From Rhizobium pisi (GTDB lineage Bacteria; Pseudomonadota; Alphaproteobacteria; Rhizobiales; Rhizobiaceae): DNA of 64,000 nt. This document shows, one piece after another, positions 24,983 through 33,920 of the stretch. Numbering within the stretch: the stretch's first letter is position 1; each line of letters opens with the position of its first letter. The stretch covers positions 185,011-249,010 of the forward strand of contig NZ_RJJT01000011.1 of the NCBI RefSeq assembly GCF_003938655.1, in the 5' to 3' direction. Below the pieces are notes generated by a model. That model saw only the letters and a list, made by a program, of their open reading frames with translations. It was not told the origin of the DNA and searched no databases. The position numbers and the translations under genes are program-made.

Positions 24983-25135
24983 CCCTCCCCAACCCCTCCC
25001 CACAAGGGGGAGGGAATAACCTGCGGCCACGCCTCGCCCCAAAGCAACGTCCCTGCATGCGGGGTCGTCAGACGTAAAATGCGGCGTGCGAGGCGCGGCA
25101 GCCCCTCCCCCTTGTGGGGAGGGGTTGGGGAGGGG
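24983..25135. repeat. Inverted pair of RIME-like palindromic elements
   Basis: A 32-base C-rich element (24983-25014, with core CCCACAAGGGGGAGGG) is repeated in inverted orientation at 25102-25135, about 90 bases away. The two could pair as a long stem. The same element pair occurs at 52332-52478. They lie between the exonuclease and ligase genes. Confidence 0.8.
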
Positions 25136-25162
25136 TTTTGGCGCAGGATGCAACTCACGTCC

Positions 25163-26173
25163 TCAATCCCCCTCGTCCTCATATCCCACCAGATGCAGCG
25201 GCTTTGCCTTGATGCCCTGCAGCTCGCACCAGCGCACCAGCGCCTCTTCGCGGCCATGCGTCACCCAGACCTCGGCCGGCTGCAGCTCCCGGATCGTTTC
25301 CGTCAGTTCCGGCCAGTCGCAATGATCCGATATGACGAGCGGTAGTTCGACGCCGAGTTGCTTGGCGCGCTGGCGCACCATCATCCAGCCGGAGGCGAAA
25401 GCCGGCAGCGGCTCGTTGAAGCGCCTCGCCCAGCGGTCGGCGAAGGCCGATGACGGACCGACGACGACCGCGCCCTTGAAGGCGGATTTGTCGCGGCTTT
25501 CGATCGTTGCCGGCAGCAGCTCGCCGAGATCGATGCCCTGCCCGACATAATAGTCGCAGAGTTTTTCCATAGCGCCGTGGATATAGATCGGCTCGGCATA
25601 ACCGGCATCGCGCAGCAGCCGGATGACGCGCTGGGCCTTGCCGAGCGCATAGGCGCCGACGAGATGGGTGCGCTCGGGAAATTGCCGCAACGATGCCAGC
25701 AGTTTGCCGGTCTCATCCATCGGATCAGGATGATGGAAGACCGGCAGGCCGAAGGTCGCCTCGGTGATGAAGACATCGCAGGGAACCGGCACATAGGCCT
25801 CGCAGGTCGGGTCTGGGCGGCGCTTGTAGTCGCCGGAGACGACGATGCGAGTGCCGTTCTTCTCGATGGCGATCTGAGCGGAGCCGAGCACGTGGCCGGC
25901 GGGATGAAAACTCACCTTGACGCCGTTGACCAGCAGTTCCTCGCCGAAGGCCGCCGCCTGCTCACTGGCGCAAAAGCCGTCGCCGTAGCGCAGGCGCATG
26001 ATATCGAGCGTCTGGCGGGTGGCGAGCACATTCACATGGCCCGGCCGGGCATGATCCGAATGGCCGTGGGTGACGAGCGCCTGCTCAACCGGTCGCACCG
26101 GATCGACATAAAAGCCGCCCTCGGGACAATAGAGCCCTTCGGGGGCGGGATAAAGCAGCGCGTCAGGTCTCAT
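25163..26173 (-). CDS. Ligase-associated DNA exonuclease (metallo-beta-lactamase/beta-CASP type)
   Basis: A 336-residue metallo-beta-lactamase-fold nuclease. The metal motif HGHSDHA gives H36, H38, D40 and H41, with PAGHVLGSAQI and SGDYKRRPD downstream and the beta-CASP part ending with YEDEGD. The N-terminus MRPDALLYPAPEGLYCPEGGFYVDP is that of the ligase-associated exonuclease family, which occurs with an ATP-dependent ligase, a DEXH helicase (Lhr type) and a phosphoesterase in bacterial repair modules. Here only ligase and exonuclease are present. The start at 26173 is chosen because the family begins there; an upstream in-frame extension is low-complexity. Confidence 0.88.
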   Translation of the reverse strand: MRPDALLYPAPEGLYCPEGGFYVDPVRPVEQALVTHGHSDHARPGHVNVLATRQTLDIMRLRYGDGFCASEQAAAFGEELLVNGVKVSFHPAGHVLGSAQIAIEKNGTRIVVSGDYKRRPDPTCEAYVPVPCDVFITEATFGLPVFHHPDPMDETGKLLASLRQFPERTHLVGAYALGKAQRVIRLLRDAGYAEPIYIHGAMEKLCDYYVGQGIDLGELLPATIESRDKSAFKGAVVVGPSSAFADRWARRFNEPLPAFASGWMMVRQRAKQLGVELPLVISDHCDWPELTETIRELQPAEVWVTHGREEALVRWCELQGIKAKPLHLVGYEDEGD

Positions 26174-26356
26174 GAAGCTAGAGATAGCGGGAATTGGACG
26201 CGTGGCCAGAGGCCTGAGGAAGGGGACCACAGAAAGCGCCAGCACGACGACTGCGCAAGCTCGTCGCCATCGTGACACCGGCCGAGTGGAATCGACCATG
26301 GCTGCCTTTCAAGACGGCCATGATGATCTTCCCTCGCTGCGACAAAAGCCCGTTGC

Positions 26357-27715
26357 TCAGACTATCGGCGTCATCAGCAGGCTCGTCCTGTCGTGGCCAA
26401 CCACCATATCAAGTGAGGTACCGGCCCGGACGTCCACCGGCTGCGGGAAGGTGTGAAGAACCTGAAGCCAGCCGCCATCATGATAGCCGTCGGGGTGGTT
26501 GTCGAAAACCACGCCCTCGATCAGATCGACCTTCATCCATTGGACGACCCCGACCGCAGTGCCATCCGCGTGAACCGGCACCGATACTTTGCGCAGCGCT
26601 GCGGCATGTTTGCGGGCGGTGAGGTCGACTGCAGCGATCTCGAAATCGTCGGAAAGCCTGGTCCATTCGGTCATCGTGCCGTGAACGGGCAGACGCAACG
26701 GGGCAAGCGCATTGAATTGCGACATGTCGAAACCGGAGACCTCGCCGACATGGGCATAGTTGGAGAGTGTTTCGCTGGCGACGAGGCAGCCCATGGCGGA
26801 GGCAGCGCGCGGAATGACGATGGCATCCTCGCGGATCAGCCGCGCATGGGCGTCCTCGAAAGTGTTCAGGACATCTTCGGCCAGAAGATCGCTCGAAAGA
26901 ATCTCGGAAATCAGGATATCGGCGCGGGTCTTCATCTCCCTGCCGACGGAAAGTTCGGTGGAGGGCTTTTCGAAAATATCGATCTGCTCGCGATAACCGT
27001 TGGCGGCGATGATCCTCTCCGCTGTCTGGGCGATGGCCGGCACGCTCTCGCAGGTCACGATGTTGGTGGCGCCGGCGCGCGCCGCCATCATCGACAGCAG
27101 GCCGCTGCCTGCGCCGATATCGAGGATATGCGCATCGGCGCCGCGCAGCTCTAAGGCCCGGCGGATCGCCGCTTCGAAGGCGTCGTTGCGTCTGGTGTCG
27201 TTCATCATGGCGATGTGCCAGAAGGGCACGATCGCGGAGGAGATGCGTCTTATCTGGTGCCAGGCATTGATATTGTCCGGCTGCAACCGCAGAACATGAC
27301 GAAATTCGGCCAGCGCCTCCGACTGCCGGCCGGAGTCGGCCAGTGCAACGGCAAGGTTGTTCCGCACGACAGGATTTTCGGGCGACAGGCCACGTGCCAT
27401 CTCATAGCAGCCGACCGCTTCCGCCGACCGGCCGAGCTGGCGCAGCAGCGCGCCCTTTTCCATGAGTGCGACGAGATGGGCGGGATTGAGGCCGAGCAGC
27501 TTGTTCCAGTAGTAGAGAGCGGTTTCAGCATCGCCTCTCTTTGCGACAACGCCCGCCAGCAGCGGCAGGATGTCTATCGTGCGATAGTCCTTGTGCAGGA
27601 CTCTGACATAGGCTTTTTCGGCGTTTTCGAAATCGCCCGACGCCTGAAAACTCATCGCGTCGCTCAGCGATTTGCGCGCGATCGAAATTCTCTCTTCCAT
27701 ATCTTTGCTGATCAT
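26357..27715 (-). CDS. TPR protein fused to a protein arginine methyltransferase-like domain
   Basis: A 452-residue fusion. Residues 1-155 form about four tetratricopeptide repeats (for example AETALYYWNKLLGLNP and AEAVGCYEMARGLSP). The rest is a SAM methyltransferase of PRMT type: motif I ILDIGAGSG at 198-205, the acidic residue E223 in TCES, and a double-E loop SEILSSDLLAE with E271 and E280 nine residues apart, as in true PRMTs. A C-terminal beta-barrel with GGWLQVLHTFPQPVDVRAGT stands where the THW loop is expected. The layout is that of eukaryotic PRMT9. The substrate is unknown. The start at 27715 follows AGGGAG by five bases. Confidence 0.8.
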   Translation of the reverse strand: MISKDMEERISIARKSLSDAMSFQASGDFENAEKAYVRVLHKDYRTIDILPLLAGVVAKRGDAETALYYWNKLLGLNPAHLVALMEKGALLRQLGRSAEAVGCYEMARGLSPENPVVRNNLAVALADSGRQSEALAEFRHVLRLQPDNINAWHQIRRISSAIVPFWHIAMMNDTRRNDAFEAAIRRALELRGADAHILDIGAGSGLLSMMAARAGATNIVTCESVPAIAQTAERIIAANGYREQIDIFEKPSTELSVGREMKTRADILISEILSSDLLAEDVLNTFEDAHARLIREDAIVIPRAASAMGCLVASETLSNYAHVGEVSGFDMSQFNALAPLRLPVHGTMTEWTRLSDDFEIAAVDLTARKHAAALRKVSVPVHADGTAVGVVQWMKVDLIEGVVFDNHPDGYHDGGWLQVLHTFPQPVDVRAGTSLDMVVGHDRTSLLMTPIV

Positions 27716-27924
27716 TCCGGCTCCCTGGGCCTTCTCGAGATAAGCGGAGGAGCCGCGGACGAGCACACGCCTTCGGCGCAACCTGCCATGCACAGGACTG
27801 ACATGAGCGGGCGGCGGCTCGAAAATTTCCGTGAGCGAACGACAAAACGAATCCTTCACGGAGGACCCTACGTTTGCCGTTCCAAAAAAGTTACTGAATT
27901 CTTAAGAAATTCCGCTGCCGCGGC

Positions 27925-28755
27925 TCAACGCCGCAAGCCTTCATTTTTTCGTGTTCCGATGCCGTCGAGGAAGTTGACCACCGCGGCATTGAACTCGGCC
28001 GGCCGCTGCAGCGGCGCAAAATGGCTCACACCGTGGAGATAAATCATCTGCGCGTCCGGAATGCTGCGGGCAAGATATTCGGCATGGTCAGGCTTGATGA
28101 ATTCGTCATGCTCGCCGAGCACGATTGCGACCGGCACGTGGATGAGGCCGAGGTCAGCCGCATCATAATTCGGCTCCGTCCGCATCATCAGGCCGACCGC
28201 CTCGACGAAGGGATGAAAATCGTCCGGCGTAGCGGACAAGGCAGCGTAATCCGCGGCGTGTCGACTGAAGCATCGGTCGATCACCGGGGTCGGATGAAAT
28301 TCCAGCGTGCCGCTCGGATCCATGTTGCAGGCAAAAAAGAAGACCCCTTCGACACGGGACGGCACCGTCATCGCGAGGATCAGGGCAATGCAGGCGCCAT
28401 CGCTCCAGCCGACGATCGCCGCCTTGTCGAGGCGCAGTTCGTCCATGACGGCAAGCACATCGGCTGCCATCAATTCATAGCTATAGGGACGGGCATCGCG
28501 GCTACTGCGGCCATGACCGCGACTGTCGATCAGCACGACGCGACGACCGCTCCGCAACAGCGCGGGCACCTGATAGCCCCAGTTGCCGCTGTGACCGAGG
28601 CCGCCATGCAGCAGGATGACGGCAGGACCGGCGCCATAGCTCGAATACCCGATGCGGGCGCCGTCGCGCTCGACATGACTTTCGATCGTTGCGGGCGGCA
28701 AAGGAGCGGCGCCATGGACCTCGAAGTGGATGAGTTCGTCGTCGTGTGTTTCCAT
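27925..28755 (-). CDS. Alpha/beta hydrolase
   Basis: A 276-residue cytosolic alpha/beta-hydrolase. The oxyanion stretch LLHGGLGHSGNW, nucleophile elbow GWSDGA, acid near GEHDEF and histidine in GVSHFAPLQRP form the full set. It resembles 3-oxoadipate enol-lactonase/RutD-like enzymes, but the substrate cannot be read. I take ATG 28755 (METHDDELIHFEVHG) as start; the frame extends further upstream but into sequence without family character. It is convergent with nothing and diverges from the glycerophosphodiesterase gene, 122 bases away. Confidence 0.83.
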   Translation of the reverse strand: METHDDELIHFEVHGAAPLPPATIESHVERDGARIGYSSYGAGPAVILLHGGLGHSGNWGYQVPALLRSGRRVVLIDSRGHGRSSRDARPYSYELMAADVLAVMDELRLDKAAIVGWSDGACIALILAMTVPSRVEGVFFFACNMDPSGTLEFHPTPVIDRCFSRHAADYAALSATPDDFHPFVEAVGLMMRTEPNYDAADLGLIHVPVAIVLGEHDEFIKPDHAEYLARSIPDAQMIYLHGVSHFAPLQRPAEFNAAVVNFLDGIGTRKNEGLRR

Positions 28756-28877
28756 GCGATGACAGCCCCGTGCGGCAAATGACCCGATAGCATAGAAAAG
28801 CCGGAAAACAGCCCAAGAACAACCGGAATCGCTTTCTAGCCCTTCCATCATTCGATGCAACCAGAGGGGGATAAATC

Positions 28878-29849
28878 TTGGGCAGGAAGCTTTTCTATTG
28901 TGCCGCCGTGATTGCCGTCGCTGCCGCCGGCATCTATCTCAACAATACCAGCCTGCTTGCAGAACATCGGCCGGGAAAGCCGGTGCTGCTTGCCCATCGC
29001 GGCATCGCCCAGCGGTTCGACGAAACCGATTTGAAGAACGACACCTGCACGGCGACCCGCATGCTGGCGCCGAAACACGACTATCTCGAAAACACCATCC
29101 GGTCGATGCAGGCCGGCTTTGCCGCCGGCGCCGATATCGTCGAGATCGACGTGCATCCGACAACGGACGGCGAGTTCGCCGTCTTTCACGACTGGACGCT
29201 CGACTGCCGCACCGACGGGCACGGCGTCACACGCGAGCATTCGATGGCTGACATGCGAGCGCTCGATATCGGCTACGGCTACACCGCCGATGGCGGCAAG
29301 ACCTTTCCCTTTCGCGGCCGCGGCATCGGCATGATGCCGACGCTTGCCGAGGCGCTCTCGACCTTTCCGGACCGGCGCTTCCTCATTAACGTCAAGAGCC
29401 GCGATCCTTCCGAGGGCGAAAAGCTCGCCGCCGTGCTCAACGGCCTTTCCAACGAGCGACGGGCAAAGATCATCGTCTATGGCGGCGACGAGCCGATCGA
29501 AATCGTCCGCCAGCTCACGCCCGATATCAGGACCGCGTCACGCAAGAGCCTGAAGGGCTGCCTGTTCGGCTATATCGGCTATGGCTGGACCGGCCTGCTA
29601 CCCGACGCCTGCAAACATGCGATGATGCTGGTGCCGATCAACATCGCCTCGTGGCTCTGGGGCTGGCCGGACCGTTTCCTCAACCGGATGGAAGATGCCG
29701 GAACCGAGGTTTTCGTGCTCGGCCCTTATCGCGGCGGCGATTTTTCCACCGGCATTGACGACCCCTCGCAATTGGCGCGGCTGCCTGAGAATTATGCGGC
29801 CGGCATATGGACGAACGAGATCGACGTGATCGGCCGGCTTGTGAAATGA
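28878..29849 (+). CDS. Membrane-anchored glycerophosphodiester phosphodiesterase family protein
   Basis: A 323-residue protein with an N-terminal signal anchor (KLFYCAAVIAVAAAGIYL) and a GDPD TIM barrel: LLAHRG with H40, ENTIRSMQAGFAAGADIVEIDVHPT(T)DG and FHDWTLDCRTDG give the metal and catalytic residues. It should cleave glycerophosphodiesters outside the cytoplasmic membrane, though some members act on other lipids. The start is a TTG at 28878 behind AGAGGGGG; no ATG alternative exists nearby. It ends three bases before the stop of the convergent GGDEF-EAL gene. Confidence 0.83.
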   Translation: MGRKLFYCAAVIAVAAAGIYLNNTSLLAEHRPGKPVLLAHRGIAQRFDETDLKNDTCTATRMLAPKHDYLENTIRSMQAGFAAGADIVEIDVHPTTDGEFAVFHDWTLDCRTDGHGVTREHSMADMRALDIGYGYTADGGKTFPFRGRGIGMMPTLAEALSTFPDRRFLINVKSRDPSEGEKLAAVLNGLSNERRAKIIVYGGDEPIEIVRQLTPDIRTASRKSLKGCLFGYIGYGWTGLLPDACKHAMMLVPINIASWLWGWPDRFLNRMEDAGTEVFVLGPYRGGDFSTGIDDPSQLARLPENYAAGIWTNEIDVIGRLVK

Positions 29850-29852
29850 AGC

Positions 29853-32150
29853 TCAGAGACTGCCGGCCTTCAGCAGTACGGCGATCTCTTCAGGAGAAAC
29901 AGGCTTGGAGAAGCGGTAGCCTTGCGCCTCATCGCACCGCGCCTCGCGCAGGAAATCCAGCTGCGCGTCAGTCTCCACGCCCTCGGCGAGAACCGAAAGC
30001 TTCAGCGTCTGCGCCAGCGAAATGACGGCCGAGACGATAGCGACGGCGGTCTTGTCACCCGGCAGGGCCTCGACCAGCGAGCGATCCATCTTCAGGCGGT
30101 CGAAGGGGAATGTCTTCAGCGCCGCAAGGCTGGAATAGCCCGAGCCGAAATCGTCGATCGACAAGCGCACACCAAGCGCACGCAGTGATTCCATCATCGC
30201 AAGCGCGCGTTCGGCATCCTGCATCACCACGCTTTCGGTGACCTCAAGCTCCAGCCAGCGGGACTGCAGCCGATGGCGCTCCAGCGCCTCGGCGACATGG
30301 GTTGCGAAATCAGGATCGGCGAACTGCTTGGCGGAGACGTTGACGGCAATCGTCAGTGGCGTCAGGCCCATATCCTGCCAATGGCGGGCCTGGCGGCAGG
30401 CCTCGTTCAGCACCCAGAGACCGAGCGGCACGATCAGGCCGGTCTCTTCTGCGAGCGGAATGAAATTGACCGGCGGCGCCCTGCCCTTGGCCGGATGGTT
30501 CCAGCGCACCAGCGCCTCGAGCCCGGTGATGCGGCCTGTGGCGACATCGACCTGCGGCTGGTATTGCAGGAAGAGCTGGTCGCCGGTGATCGCCTGATGC
30601 AATTCCTCCTGCTCGCCGAGCGGCATTCCAACGGGCGTGCCGCCGCCCTCGTGATGCTGCAATGTGTTGCGGCCACCCTCCTTGGCTCGGTACATGGCCC
30701 GGTCCGCATTGGCGAGAAGCTCTTGCGAGGTCACGCCATCGAAGGGGAAGGCGGCAACGCCGATGCTCGCGGTGACGGCGATCTCGCCATCCTCACCGCG
30801 GATCGGCCGGTTGATCGCCTTCTGCAGCTCGCGAAGGCGACGCGTGATGCCGGCATCGTGGCTCGACTGGTGGACGAGCACCACGAGGAATTCGTCGCCG
30901 CCGAGACGCACCACCATATCGGACGCCCTGACACTGTTGGCCATGCGGGCGGCGACCTCTTTCAACACCTCGTCGCCGGCGGCATGGCCGCGGCCGTCGT
31001 TGACGTCCTTGAAGTTGTCGAGATCGATATAGGCGACGGTCACCTTTCGATTATGGCGGCGGGCCTGGTCGAGGATATTGGCCAGCCGCTCCTTCAGGAA
31101 GGCGCGGTTCGGCAGGCCCGTAAGATCGTCATGATGGGCCATGAAATGGATGCGGTCGTCGACGCGTTTGCGTTCGATGGCGATGCCGGCGATGTGAGTG
31201 GCAAGTGCCACCAGCGTCATCTCGTGCTCGGTGGGACGGCGGACTTCCCTGGAATAGAGCGCAAACGTGCCGAGCACGTTGTTCTGCGAGGTCATGATCG
31301 GCGTCGACCAGCAGGAGCGGAAGCCGAAGGGCGCGACCAGCGCGCGGAAATCCTCCCACAACGGATCGACCGTCACGTCCTCGACGATGACAGTCTGGCC
31401 ACGCCACGCGGCGGTTCCGCAGGAGCCGACCTTGGGACCGATCGTGACGCCGTCGATCAGACGGCTATAGCCGCCGGGCAGATTGGGAGCGGCGCCGTGA
31501 TAGAGCCTGGTGCCCTCGCTGTCGAGCAGCAGCGCCGATCCGTCAATGCCTGTCAGCTGCGCCTCGATCATCAGCACGAGCGCCTCGAGGATCATCGGCA
31601 ACGGCTCGTTGCGGGCGATCATTTCGAGCAGTTTCGCCTGGCCGCGATAAAGATCCTCCTGCAGCTTGCGCTCGGTGATATCGCGGGAAACGCCGATCAG
31701 GCCGACGACCTCGCCGCGGTCATTGCGCAGCGGTATCTTCGAGGTCAGCCGGCATATCTGCCTCTTGCTGCCGGGAAGGACGTATGATTCCTCCATGTCA
31801 ATGCGAGCTTCGCCCGTCGCCATGATCTGCTGCTCGATGTCGAAGTGGCGGCGCGCCGTCTCGAAGTCGAACAGATCGAAATCGCGCTTGCCGGTGATCT
31901 GGGCAGCGCTTTCCAGGCCGAGGCTACTTGCGGTGACGGCGTTGGCGAAGACGAAGCGGCTGTCGCGATCCTTGACGAAGAGGAAATCAGGGAGTTCATG
32001 GACGATCGCCTTGAGCCGGAGGTTCTCGATGCCCTCGGACAGATGGTGGGCGGTCGATGCCATCATTGCCTCCGTTGCGGCGACGATACGGCGCGTTTCG
32101 GCCGTCAGGGCGTCGGTCGGTTCCCGTCGCCTGGCACTCAATTCCGGCAT
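29853..32150 (-). CDS. PAS-GAF-GGDEF-EAL cyclic-di-GMP signalling protein
   Basis: A protein of about 765 residues with a PAS domain (PDFLFVKDRDSRFVFANA; IGVSRDITERK), a GAF domain (GTAAWRGQTVIVEDVTVDPLW; RSCWSTPIM), an intact GGDEF (RLGGDEFLVVL) and an intact EAL domain (LEALVRWNHP, VNVSAKQF, DDFGSGYSSL, EGVETD). All usual catalytic residues of both enzymatic domains are visible, so it may make and break c-di-GMP, gated by the PAS/GAF signals. It has no membrane segment, so it is cytosolic. The start at 32150 (MPELSARRREPTDAL) follows GGGGAGA; ATG 32183 lacks one. Confidence 0.9.
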   Translation of the reverse strand: MPELSARRREPTDALTAETRRIVAATEAMMASTAHHLSEGIENLRLKAIVHELPDFLFVKDRDSRFVFANAVTASSLGLESAAQITGKRDFDLFDFETARRHFDIEQQIMATGEARIDMEESYVLPGSKRQICRLTSKIPLRNDRGEVVGLIGVSRDITERKLQEDLYRGQAKLLEMIARNEPLPMILEALVLMIEAQLTGIDGSALLLDSEGTRLYHGAAPNLPGGYSRLIDGVTIGPKVGSCGTAAWRGQTVIVEDVTVDPLWEDFRALVAPFGFRSCWSTPIMTSQNNVLGTFALYSREVRRPTEHEMTLVALATHIAGIAIERKRVDDRIHFMAHHDDLTGLPNRAFLKERLANILDQARRHNRKVTVAYIDLDNFKDVNDGRGHAAGDEVLKEVAARMANSVRASDMVVRLGGDEFLVVLVHQSSHDAGITRRLRELQKAINRPIRGEDGEIAVTASIGVAAFPFDGVTSQELLANADRAMYRAKEGGRNTLQHHEGGGTPVGMPLGEQEELHQAITGDQLFLQYQPQVDVATGRITGLEALVRWNHPAKGRAPPVNFIPLAEETGLIVPLGLWVLNEACRQARHWQDMGLTPLTIAVNVSAKQFADPDFATHVAEALERHRLQSRWLELEVTESVVMQDAERALAMMESLRALGVRLSIDDFGSGYSSLAALKTFPFDRLKMDRSLVEALPGDKTAVAIVSAVISLAQTLKLSVLAEGVETDAQLDFLREARCDEAQGYRFSKPVSPEEIAVLLKAGSL

Positions 32151-32378
32151 GACGCCATTCTCCCCGGCGGCCGAAGGCCGCATCCCGCAATAGTCATCAT
32201 TGAAACTCTCTTATGAGAGTAGTCCGCATTTCCTTCGGCTTGCTTAAATGAAAGAGTGAACAAGACGACAAAATCCGCGGCGATATCCTGCCCTCGTCTG
32301 CTGCGGCAACTGCGATTCCGACCGCCTGTACCAAAACAATACATGCCGGATTGGCATGTTTCCTGCTACGGGTGCGCT

Positions 32379-33767
32379 ATGACAAGAGATCCTGGGATGC
32401 CTTCACGCCGCGACATGCTTCTGTTCTTTGCCGCCTCGGCGGTTGCGGGATGGACGGCGCCACGCGCGCTCGCCGCACCCCTGACGGCTGCCGCGGAGCC
32501 CGGTTTGCGCGGCGCGATCGACGCCGTGGATTATCGCGCCGTTCCTGAAAGCGGCGACAGCAAGACACGAAACCTGCAACAGATGATCGAGCAGGCCGCG
32601 CGCGAAAATGTGCCGGTTTTTCTGCCGCCAGGCACCTACCGGATCTCCAATCTCACCCTGCCCGACAATACGCGCATTTCAGGCGTGCCGGGGGCTTCAC
32701 GCATCGTCTATACCGGCGAAGGCCATCTCTTTGCCGCCGAAAACGTACGACGCATCGAGCTTTCTAATCTCGTCATCGACGGCGGCAATCGTTGGCTGGG
32801 CGACTATGCCGGCGGGCTTCTGCAATTCACCGGCGTCGACGAGGTGCTCATCGACAATTGCGAAATCGGCGGCAGCCGCAAGCACGGGCTGCAGCTCGAG
32901 CGCTGCGGCGGGCGGATCGAGCGCAGCCGCATTTCGGGTGCGGCCCAATCCGGGCTTTACGCGGTGGAATCGGCAAACCTTTCGATATCGGGAAATACCG
33001 TGTCGGATTGCGGCAATGGCGGCATCCTTGTCCATCGCTGGAAGAAGGCGGAGGATGGCACTGTCGTCTCAGGAAACCGCATCTCCAACATCCGCGCCAA
33101 TGATGGCGGCACCGGCGAAAACGGCAACGGCGTCAATATCTTTCGCGCCGACGGCGTCATGGTTGTGAATAACCACATCTCCGATTGCGCCTTCACGGCG
33201 ATCCGCGCCAATTCGGCCTCGGATATCCAGATCAGCAGCAATCAATGCCGGCGTTCCGGCGAGACGGCGATCTATGTCGAATTCGCCTTCGAGGGCGCCG
33301 TCGTTTCCGCCAATCTCATCGACGGGGCCGCGAACGGCATTTCGATCGCCAATTTCGACGAGGGCGGCCGGCTGGCGAGCGTCACCGGCAACGTCGTGCG
33401 CAACCTGACGCTGCGCGGCCCCTACAAGCACGAGGTCGGTTTCGGCATCGGTATCGCGGCAGAGGCCGACACGCTGATCTCAAGCAATGTGATCGAGGGC
33501 GCACCGCGCTGGGGGCTGCAGATCGGCTGGGGGCCCTACCTTAGAAACGTCGTCGTCAGCGGCAATGTGGTGCGTAAGGCGCCCGTCGGCTGCGCCGTCT
33601 CGGTCGCCGATGGCGCCGGGACTGCCGTCATTACCGACAATGTGTTCCAGGAAACTGCCGAAGGGGCGGTTCTCGGATTCCAGTGGGAAAAGAAAGTCTC
33701 CGGCGAGATGGCGGGCGGCGGCGCGCCTTATGCGCAGCTCACCGTCGAACGAAACCGCGTCTCCTGA
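32379..33767 (+). CDS. Twin-arginine-exported parallel beta-helix repeat protein
   Basis: A 462-residue protein with a twin-arginine signal (SRRDMLLFFAASAVAGW) followed by a pectate-lyase-like, right-handed parallel beta-helix. Many turns of the type ISGNTVSDCGNGGILV, VVNNHISDCAFTAIRA and VSANLIDGAANGISIA repeat every ~22 residues. This matches the 'RR plus repeat' family (TIGR03808) of Rhizobiales, whose role is unknown. It has no catalytic pattern that I can identify; a polysaccharide-acting or cell-surface role is a guess. I take ATG 32379, but 32397 or 32343 are possible. Divergent from the PAS-GAF-GGDEF-EAL gene. Confidence 0.82.
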   Translation: MTRDPGMPSRRDMLLFFAASAVAGWTAPRALAAPLTAAAEPGLRGAIDAVDYRAVPESGDSKTRNLQQMIEQAARENVPVFLPPGTYRISNLTLPDNTRISGVPGASRIVYTGEGHLFAAENVRRIELSNLVIDGGNRWLGDYAGGLLQFTGVDEVLIDNCEIGGSRKHGLQLERCGGRIERSRISGAAQSGLYAVESANLSISGNTVSDCGNGGILVHRWKKAEDGTVVSGNRISNIRANDGGTGENGNGVNIFRADGVMVVNNHISDCAFTAIRANSASDIQISSNQCRRSGETAIYVEFAFEGAVVSANLIDGAANGISIANFDEGGRLASVTGNVVRNLTLRGPYKHEVGFGIGIAAEADTLISSNVIEGAPRWGLQIGWGPYLRNVVVSGNVVRKAPVGCAVSVADGAGTAVITDNVFQETAEGAVLGFQWEKKVSGEMAGGGAPYAQLTVERNRVS

Positions 33768-33920
33768 CTTTGCATTCGCGCACTTCCGGACGCAAAACCG
33801 TCGCGCACTTTTGCTGGAGTTGCTTGCATCAAAAGCTTTCATCGTACCATCAGCGGCAAGGACTTTTCCGAGCGCGATCCGGCGTTTACGGTCTCTCCGA
33901 CACATTAAGGGGATACGTCC

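Noticed and set aside
30273..31787. A 504-codon open frame antisense to the PAS-GAF-GGDEF-EAL gene
   Set aside because: It is a shadow of the intact GGDEF/EAL reading frame, with no family-like sequence.
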